From NCBI GenBank assembly GCA_934643765.1, contig CAKUCT010000139.1:1-5212 (forward strand): a stretch of DNA of 5,212 bases. Direction: 5' to 3'. Within the stretch, counting starts at the first letter, position 1. Every line of letters starts with the position of its first letter. Below, piece by piece: positions 1 through 3,986 of the stretch. The notes beneath the pieces were generated by a model. The model was not told the origin of the DNA, ran no database searches, and saw only the letters and a list, made by a program, of their open reading frames with translations. Made by a program: the position numbers and the translations under genes. This stretch comes from an uncultured Oscillospiraceae bacterium. GTDB taxonomy: Bacteria; Bacillota; Clostridia; Oscillospirales; Oscillospiraceae.

Positions 1-360
1 ATTCTGGGCCTGCCCGGCGAGACGCCGGAGATGATGGCAGAGACTGCGCGCTATCTTGGCATGGCGAAAGTTGACGGCGTGAAGCTGCACCTGCTGCATG
101 TGCTGCGCGGGACCGATCTTGCGGCTGCATATGAAGCCGGGCGCATCCGGACGCTGGCGCTTGACGAGTACATTTCCCTTCTCGAGCGCTGTCTTTCTGC
201 GCTGCCGCCCGAAGTCGTCATCCACCGTCTGACCGGCGACGGGGCCAAGCGCGATCTGCTTGCGCCCCAGTGGAGCGCAGATAAAAAGCGCGTCTTAAAT
301 GAAATTTCCAGACGCTTTGCGGCCGATGGGTTAATCCAGGGCAGTACCTGGCGCGCGTAG
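1..360 (+). CDS. TIGR01212-family radical SAM protein (YhcC/YtqA-like), C-terminal part
   Basis: The reading frame is open from base 1 to the TAG at 358-360 and shows the last 119 residues of a longer protein; the N-terminus, where the radical SAM CxxxCxxC iron-sulfur motif would lie, is outside the window. Visible family marks are GLPGET near the left edge (a barrel strand and loop typical of radical SAM enzymes), KLHLLHVLRGT, LPPEVVIHRLTGDG, and a tail with APQW and K-x-VLNEI. These match my memory of the TIGR01212 family (E. coli YhcC, B. subtilis YtqA), whose reaction is not established to my knowledge. No clear terminator lies in the 75 bases before the next gene, so some read-through into it is possible, although that gene has its own promoter. 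The ATG codons at 31 and 34 are internal methionines, not the start. Confidence 0.88.
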   Translation: MLGLPGETPEMMAETARYLGMAKVDGVKLHLLHVLRGTDLAAAYEAGRIRTLALDEYISLLERCLSALPPEVVIHRLTGDGAKRDLLAPQWSADKKRVLNEISRRFAADGLIQGSTWRA

Positions 361-367
361 GCCCGGC

Positions 368-396
368 TTGCAATTTGGACGCTTTGGCGGTATACT
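368..396 (+). promoter_or_regulatory. sigma-A type promoter for the DUF5662 gene
   Basis: A -35 box TTGCAA (368-373) and a -10 box TATACT (391-396) are separated by 17 bases. The -10 matches the consensus at five of six positions and the -35 at four of six. Transcription would begin near 403, leaving a leader of about 33 bases before the ATG at 436. A 13-bp palindrome overlaps the -10 box and the expected start point. Confidence 0.65.
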
Positions 397-408
397 TGAA
401 GTATTCAA
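392..408. promoter_or_regulatory. candidate operator: overlapping palindromes on the -10 box
   Basis: ATACTT-G-AAGTAT at 392-404 is a perfect odd-length inverted repeat. A second one, TTGAA-GTA-TTCAA, occupies 396-408. Both overlap the -10 box or the predicted start of transcription, where a repressor would block initiation. No regulator gene is in the window and the site cannot be assigned to a family; short AT-rich palindromes also arise by chance. Confidence 0.35.
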
Positions 409-435
409 ACGCAACACACACGAAAGAGGCGCACC

Positions 436-1008
436 ATGGGAAACTTTTGGGGACATTTTCATACCATCAACCGCCACAGAAAGCTCGTCCGGCAGGGCTG
501 CTTCCGCATGGGGCTCTACTGGCAGGGGCTTACGCACGATCTTTCAAAATACTCCCCAGTCGAGTTCTGGACGGGCGTCAAATACTATCAGGGCACGCGC
601 AGCCCCAACACCGCCGAGCGAGAAGCAAAGGGCTGGAGCGAAGCGTGGATGCACCACAAGGGCCGCAACCGGCACCACTGGGAATATTGGACCGATCTGA
701 ATCTTAAGACACACTGCTACGCGCCGGTTCCCATGCCGCAAAAATACCTGGCGGAGATGATCGCCGACCGCATTGCCGCCTGCAAAACCTATCAGGGCAG
801 CGCCTATACGGACGCATCTGCCCTTGCCTACTTTGACCGCTCCAACGAGGCGCGCCTGATCCACCCGGATACCATCCGGGAGCTTCGGTTCCTGCTGACT
901 TTTTTAAAAGAACACGGTGAGGATGAGACCTTCCGTTATATGAAAAGCTGCCTGAAATCCGGCCGCGCGTTCTGCGAAAAAGAGGCGCATATATCGCAGA
1001 AGGTTTGA
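436..1008 (+). CDS. DUF5662-family protein, function unknown
   Basis: A complete 190-residue soluble protein with no signal peptide or membrane segment. The ATG at 436 is supported by AAAGAGG (423-429) six bases upstream. Recognisable family stretches are THDLSKYSPVEFW (residues 33-45), HHKGRNRHHWEYW (73-85) and an EM-x-ADRIAA segment (107-114), followed by a C-terminal half with IHP (142-144) and a predicted helical LLTFLKEHGED (133-143 region onward to about 153). The conserved His/Asp set (H34-D35, H73-H74, H80-H81, D111) looks like a metal site and recalls HD-domain phosphohydrolases; that is inference, as the family has no proven activity I know of. Databases sometimes give relatives the name 'catalase', which nothing in this sequence supports. 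It appears to be transcribed alone, from the promoter at 368-396 to the terminator at 977-1027. Confidence 0.85.
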   Translation: MGNFWGHFHTINRHRKLVRQGCFRMGLYWQGLTHDLSKYSPVEFWTGVKYYQGTRSPNTAEREAKGWSEAWMHHKGRNRHHWEYWTDLNLKTHCYAPVPMPQKYLAEMIADRIAACKTYQGSAYTDASALAYFDRSNEARLIHPDTIRELRFLLTFLKEHGEDETFRYMKSCLKSGRAFCEKEAHISQKV

Positions 1009-1027
1009 TTTTATACGCCTCTTTTTT
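977..1027 (+). terminator. intrinsic terminator of the DUF5662 gene, 5' arm inside the coding sequence
   Basis: AAAAAGAGGCG (977-987) pairs perfectly over 11 bases with CGCCTCTTTTT (1016-1026), closing a loop of about 28 bases; TATA at 1012-1015 can extend the stem against the ATATAT at 989-994 with a small bulge. The U-run falls in the 3' arm. The 5' arm covers codons close to the end of the gene (stop at 1006-1008), so translating ribosomes would cover it. The large loop makes this weaker than the other terminators here. Confidence 0.6.
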
Positions 1028-1038
1028 CAGGATTCCGT

Positions 1039-1067
1039 TTGTAAAATCTCTGTCAGGTCTGTAAAAT
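1039..1067 (+). promoter_or_regulatory. possible promoter between two terminators
   Basis: TTGTAA (1039-1044) and TAAAAT (1062-1067) stand 17 bases apart, four of six and five of six matches to sigma-A consensus. Both boxes lie in a 20-base-spaced direct repeat (TGTAAAATC at 1040-1048 and 1060-1068), which could instead create the resemblance by chance. Transcription would start near 1074 and run straight into the terminator hairpin at 1083-1122, giving an RNA of about 50 bases. Confidence 0.3.
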
Positions 1068-1082
1068 CCGCACGTTTTTTGT

Positions 1083-1122
1083 AGAAGATGCTGCCAGACT
1101 TTCTGGCAAGCATCTTCTTTTT
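1083..1122 (+). terminator. strong intrinsic terminator upstream of the nucleotidase gene
   Basis: AGAAGATGC (1083-1091) pairs with GCATCTTCT (1110-1118), and TGCCAG (1092-1097) with CTGGCA (1103-1108); a single bulged A at 1109 interrupts an otherwise continuous 15-bp stem with a five-base loop. A run of five T (1118-1122) follows. It acts on the + strand only, because the complementary strand has an A-run rather than a T-run after the stem. It is either a backup for the terminator at 977-1027 or the end of a tiny RNA from the promoter-like pair at 1039-1067. Confidence 0.8.
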
Positions 1123-1135
1123 GTTTGAATTCACG

Positions 1136-1154
1136 AAAAAATGCGGCATTTTTT
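1136..1154. repeat. 19-bp perfect palindrome upstream of the nucleotidase promoter
   Basis: AAAAAATGC-G-GCATTTTTT is a perfect inverted repeat centred on 1145. It ends 13 bases before the -35 box of the nucleotidase promoter, with its centre about 58 bases before the predicted transcription start. It could be a regulator site, an A/T-tract element that helps polymerase bind, or a weak hairpin with T-runs on both strands. Confidence 0.55.
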
Positions 1155-1167
1155 CCTTTTCTGCCTA

Positions 1168-1196
1168 TTGCTGTTTTTCAGCTTTTGTTGTATGAT
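1168..1196 (+). promoter_or_regulatory. sigma-A type promoter for the nucleotidase gene
   Basis: TTGCTG (1168-1173) and TATGAT (1191-1196) are separated by 17 bases. The -10 box matches at five of six positions; the -35 is weaker, keeping TTG. The predicted start near 1203 gives a leader of about 42 bases that opens with a hairpin (1208-1225) and ends in a strong ribosome site. Confidence 0.6.
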
Positions 1197-1207
1197 GCAG
1201 GTATAGA

Positions 1208-1225
1208 CTTCCGCAGATGCGGAAG
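1208..1225 (+). other. 5'-UTR hairpin of the nucleotidase mRNA
   Basis: CTTCCGC (1208-1214) and GCGGAAG (1219-1225) form a perfect 7-bp stem with loop AGAT. It would sit within about five bases of the predicted mRNA 5' end and eight or more bases clear of the ribosome site. That placement fits a 5' stability hairpin that does not block translation; as DNA it could also be a protein-binding inverted repeat. Confidence 0.5.
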
Positions 1226-1232
1226 ATACGAA

Positions 1233-1239
1233 AAGGAGG
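1233..1239 (+). promoter_or_regulatory. ribosome binding site that fixes the nucleotidase start
   Basis: AAGGAGG, a full match to the anti-Shine-Dalgarno sequence, ends five bases before the ATG at 1245. It decides the start against the in-frame ATG at 1125, which lies in the intergenic region upstream of the promoter. Confidence 0.85.
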
Positions 1240-1244
1240 ATACT

Positions 1245-3419
1245 ATGAAGAAACTTGTTGCTGTTCTGCTGTGCCTCTGCATGATTCTCGGTCTTGCTAC
1301 GATGGCTTTTGCGGCAGACACCAAATCCGACGACATTGTCATCCTGCACACCGACGACGTTCACTGCGGCGTAACCGATGGCATGGGCTACGCGGGCGTT
1401 GCCGCCTACAAGGCCGAAATGCTGAAGACCCACAACTATGTCGCGCTTGTCGACTGCGGCGACGCGATTCAGGGCGAGACTGTCGGCACCCTTTCTGCCG
1501 GCGCTTACATCGTCGACATCATGAACGAGACCGGCTACGATTTTGCGGCCTTCGGCAACCATGAGTTCGACTACAAGCTCCCGCAGCTTGCCAAGCTGAC
1601 GAAGCAGGCCAAGTACGAATACCTCGCCTGCAACTTCAAATTCCTCGGCACCGGCAAGACCGACATCACCTACAAGCCGTACGAGATCGTCGATTACGGC
1701 GGAACGAAGGTCGCTTACATCGGCATTGCCACGCCGGAGTCCTTCTCCAAGTCCACCCCCGCATACTTCCAGGACGAAAACGGCAACTACATTTATTCCT
1801 TCTGCGAAGACGATGACGGTTCGGCGCTGTATAAGGCCGTGCAGGACACCGTCGACGAGGTCAAGAAGGCCGGCGCCGACTATGTCATCGCCCTTGCCCA
1901 CCTCGGCAATGAAGGCATCACCGACATCTGGACGTCCAAGGCGGTCATTGCCAATACTACAGGCATCGACGCTATGCTCGACGGCCATGACCACGAGACC
2001 CTCACCATGAAGGTCGCCAACAAGGACGGCAAGGAGATCATCCTCGCCGAGGCCGGTCAGGCAGACGGTAAGCTCGCCACCATCGGTAAGCTCACCATCA
2101 AGGAAGACGGCACGATCACCTCTGAGCTCGTTGCCGCCAAGGATGTTACCGTGAAGGACGAAACCGTCGACGCGTACGTTCAGAACATCCTGAACTCCTT
2201 CAAGGACAGCGTCTCCAAGGTCGTCGCCAAGAGCGATGTGGAGCTGCCCGACCACAATGGCGATAAGCGCCTTGTCCGCAACACGGAGACCGCGCTCGGC
2301 GATCTCGCGGCGGACGCCTTCCGCGTCATGATGGACGCCGACATCGGCATCATGAACGGCGGCGGCCTGCGCAAGCCCATCCATAAGGGCGACATCACCC
2401 TCAACGATATGCTCTCCGTCTTCCCGTGGGGCAACCTCCCCTGCAAGATGGAAGTGACCGGCCAGACCGTTCTCGATATGCTCGAGATGGGTGCAATGAA
2501 GTATCCGAAGGAATCCGGCGGCTTCCTCAGCGTTTCGGGTCTGAAGTACACCATTCTTGCCGGCGTTCCGTCCTCGGTTGAGACCAACGACAAGGGCGAG
2601 TTCGTCAAGGTCGCGGGCGACTACCGCGTCTGCAACGTGCAGGTTCTGGACAAGAAGACCGGCCTGTATCAGCCGCTCGATCTGAAGAAGACATACACCC
2701 TCGGCGGCATCGACTACACCATCACCTACTGCGGCGACGGCTTCACGATGTTCAAGGACTCCAAGGTTCTCAAGGCCGGCGACGCCACGATGACCGACGC
2801 ACAGACTGTCCTTTCCTACATCGAGACCAAGCTCGGCGGTACCATTGGCGAAGACTACGCCAAGCCCGCAGGCCGCATCACCATCTACTCCGATGTGAAG
2901 GCCAGCGACTGGTATCTGAAGGCTGTCAAATATGCGCTTGACAACGGTCTGATGAACGGCGTCGGCTCCGGCTTCGCGCCGAACAGCGCTCTGACGCGCG
3001 GCATGCTGGTCACAATTCTCTATCGTCAGGCCGGTTCCCCCGCTGTCACCACCAAGGTCTCCTCCAAGTTCTCCGACTGCGAGGAAGATAGCTGGTACGC
3101 ACCGGCCGTCGTCTGGGCGGCAGAGAATGAAATCGTCGGCGGCTACGCAGACGGCACGTTCGCGCCCAACAAGGCCATCACCCGTCAGGAAATGGCAAAG
3201 GTTCTCTATGGCTACGATAAGGTGAACGGCAAGGCCAAGGACGCCGCGGCCACAGAGCTGACCTACACCGACTTGACTGCTATCGCAGACTGGGCCCTTG
3301 AGGGCGTCAAGTACTGCACCGAGGCCAAGTACCTCTCCGGCGCGAATGGCGCGTTCAACCCCGCAGGTACCGCTACCAGAGCCATGGTCGCGCAGGTCTT
3401 CATGAACATGGCTGGCTGA
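1245..3419 (+). CDS. secreted SLH-anchored 5'-nucleotidase/UshA-family metallophosphoesterase
   Basis: The 724-residue protein starts with a signal peptide (KK, hydrophobic core, AFA|AD cleavage after residue 23). Residues about 30-290 are a calcineurin-like phosphoesterase domain with all expected metal motifs: HTDDVH (D38, H40), DCGDAIQ (D73), GNHEFD (N105, H106, D109), AHLG (H219) and GHDHE (H248, H250). By analogy with UshA, H106 and D109 form the catalytic pair. Residues about 330-545 are the 5'-nucleotidase C-terminal domain, with NGGGLR (371-376), FPWGN, GGFLSV (F427) and GDGFTMF (F500), where two aromatics would clamp the base. Three SLH repeats follow (about 548-597, 609-661, 674-723) and should hold the enzyme on cell-wall polymers. 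The likely role is surface hydrolysis of nucleotides to nucleosides and phosphate; UDP-sugars or cyclic nucleotides are also possible substrates. HTDDVH has Asp where most relatives have Asn; this is not a metal ligand. The gene uses no TTA, CTA or TCA codon, which suggests strong expression. It is a single-gene unit. Confidence 0.93.
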   Translation: MKKLVAVLLCLCMILGLATMAFAADTKSDDIVILHTDDVHCGVTDGMGYAGVAAYKAEMLKTHNYVALVDCGDAIQGETVGTLSAGAYIVDIMNETGYDFAAFGNHEFDYKLPQLAKLTKQAKYEYLACNFKFLGTGKTDITYKPYEIVDYGGTKVAYIGIATPESFSKSTPAYFQDENGNYIYSFCEDDDGSALYKAVQDTVDEVKKAGADYVIALAHLGNEGITDIWTSKAVIANTTGIDAMLDGHDHETLTMKVANKDGKEIILAEAGQADGKLATIGKLTIKEDGTITSELVAAKDVTVKDETVDAYVQNILNSFKDSVSKVVAKSDVELPDHNGDKRLVRNTETALGDLAADAFRVMMDADIGIMNGGGLRKPIHKGDITLNDMLSVFPWGNLPCKMEVTGQTVLDMLEMGAMKYPKESGGFLSVSGLKYTILAGVPSSVETNDKGEFVKVAGDYRVCNVQVLDKKTGLYQPLDLKKTYTLGGIDYTITYCGDGFTMFKDSKVLKAGDATMTDAQTVLSYIETKLGGTIGEDYAKPAGRITIYSDVKASDWYLKAVKYALDNGLMNGVGSGFAPNSALTRGMLVTILYRQAGSPAVTTKVSSKFSDCEEDSWYAPAVVWAAENEIVGGYADGTFAPNKAITRQEMAKVLYGYDKVNGKAKDAAATELTYTDLTAIADWALEGVKYCTEAKYLSGANGAFNPAGTATRAMVAQVFMNMAG

Positions 3420-3453
3420 TTGCAGAAATAGAGAATCATCGCAAGGAAACAGG

Positions 3454-3483
3454 AAATCGCCCGGCTTTTGCCGGGCGATTTTT
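3454..3483 (+). terminator. strong intrinsic terminator after the nucleotidase gene
   Basis: AAATCGCCCGGC (3454-3465) and GCCGGGCGATTT (3470-3481) form a perfect 12-bp, GC-rich stem with a TTTT loop, and the T-run continues to 3483. It lies 34 bases after the nucleotidase stop codon and only ten bases before the ribosome site of the next gene. Confidence 0.92.
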
Positions 3484-3493
3484 GCAAAGTTGG

Positions 3494-3500
3494 AAGGAGG
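3494..3500 (+). promoter_or_regulatory. ribosome binding site that selects the GTG start at 3508
   Basis: AAGGAGG with a seven-base spacer leads to GTG at 3508. The nearby ATG at 3506 is followed at once by TGA and cannot be used. An in-frame TTG at 3490 would place this ribosome site inside the coding sequence, so it is rejected. Confidence 0.8.
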
Positions 3501-3507
3501 AACGGAT

Positions 3508-3936
3508 GTGAAAAGACTGCTTCGTGTCGTGCTCGGCTTTGTGCCACTGGGCATCGGCTATTTGGAGCACCTCTATCTGCTGCGGCACATGGACACGCTG
3601 CCGCCCTTGATGCTCATTGCGCTCGGGACGCTTCTTCTCTGGGGCCTTCTCGGCTATCTGACGGCGGACGGCGGCAAAAAGGCGCTTTCGCAGGTGCTCT
3701 GCCTTAACGCCGCGAATTTTCTGGCGCTGGCGCTCGTGCTGGTGCAGGAACTTCTGGTCGGGCACTATTGGATAAACGCCGTCGGTATGGCCTCACAGCT
3801 GTTCTTCCTGCCGCTTATCCATCTGGCTGCGTTCTTGCCGCTGCACTATGTTTGGACGATGGACATCCTCATCACGCTCGTCCTGCTTCTGATCAGCTGG
3901 TATACCTGCCGCCTGAAAAATCGCGCACAGCATTAA
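3508..3936 (+). CDS. small multi-pass membrane protein, unknown function
   Basis: A 142-residue very hydrophobic protein that I do not recognise. Candidate membrane segments are about residues 4-25, 32-53, 60-84, 88-112 and 115-135, so four or five passes. A charged loop (TADGGKK, 52-58) separates the second and third, and a basic tail (RLKNRA) ends the protein, which by the positive-inside rule suggests a cytoplasmic C-terminus. There are no cysteine clusters, no ATP-binding or enzyme motifs, and no signal peptidase site. The first segment carries Glu20 and His21 in a hydrophobic stretch. The start is GTG behind a strong ribosome site. No promoter is visible in the short gap behind the nucleotidase terminator, so it may depend on read-through or on a promoter I cannot see. 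It converges with the citrate synthase gene. Confidence 0.7.
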   Translation: MKRLLRVVLGFVPLGIGYLEHLYLLRHMDTLPPLMLIALGTLLLWGLLGYLTADGGKKALSQVLCLNAANFLALALVLVQELLVGHYWINAVGMASQLFFLPLIHLAAFLPLHYVWTMDILITLVLLLISWYTCRLKNRAQH

Positions 3937-3966
3937 AAAAGAGCATCCGTAAAACGGATGCTCTTT
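3935..3966. terminator. bidirectional terminator between convergent genes
   Basis: AAAGAGCATCCGT (3938-3950) and ACGGATGCTCTTT (3954-3966) form a perfect 13-bp stem with a three-base AAA loop. On the minus strand the stem ends in six T (complement of 3935-3940), making it a strong terminator for the citrate synthase gene. On the plus strand the T-run is only TTT, so termination of the membrane-protein gene is probably weaker. The A-run begins inside that gene's TAA stop codon. Confidence 0.9.
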
Positions 3967-3986
3967 GCCTCATTTATAAGAGAATT

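Noticed and set aside
368..707. Two alternative plus-strand frames of about 110 codons over the start of the DUF5662 gene
   Set aside because: They overlap a gene with recognisable family motifs, promoter and ribosome site, and their own translations show no motif or correct ribosome site.
1125..1244. A longer nucleotidase starting at the in-frame ATG at 1125
   Set aside because: This extension covers the palindrome, promoter and 5'-UTR hairpin and would bury the signal peptide 40 residues inside. The ATG at 1245 has a full ribosome site and begins a standard signal peptide.
3490..3507. TTG start at 3490 for the membrane protein
   Set aside because: It would encode the ribosome site AAGGAGG as protein and has no ribosome site of its own; GTG at 3508 is correctly spaced.
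1131..3554. An 807-codon open frame on the minus strand across the whole nucleotidase gene
   Set aside because: It is the exact codon-for-codon complement of a gene with a signal peptide, full catalytic motifs and SLH repeats. Its openness follows from the absence of TTA, CTA and TCA codons; the translation is low-complexity (V, G, D, L rich) and matches no family I know.
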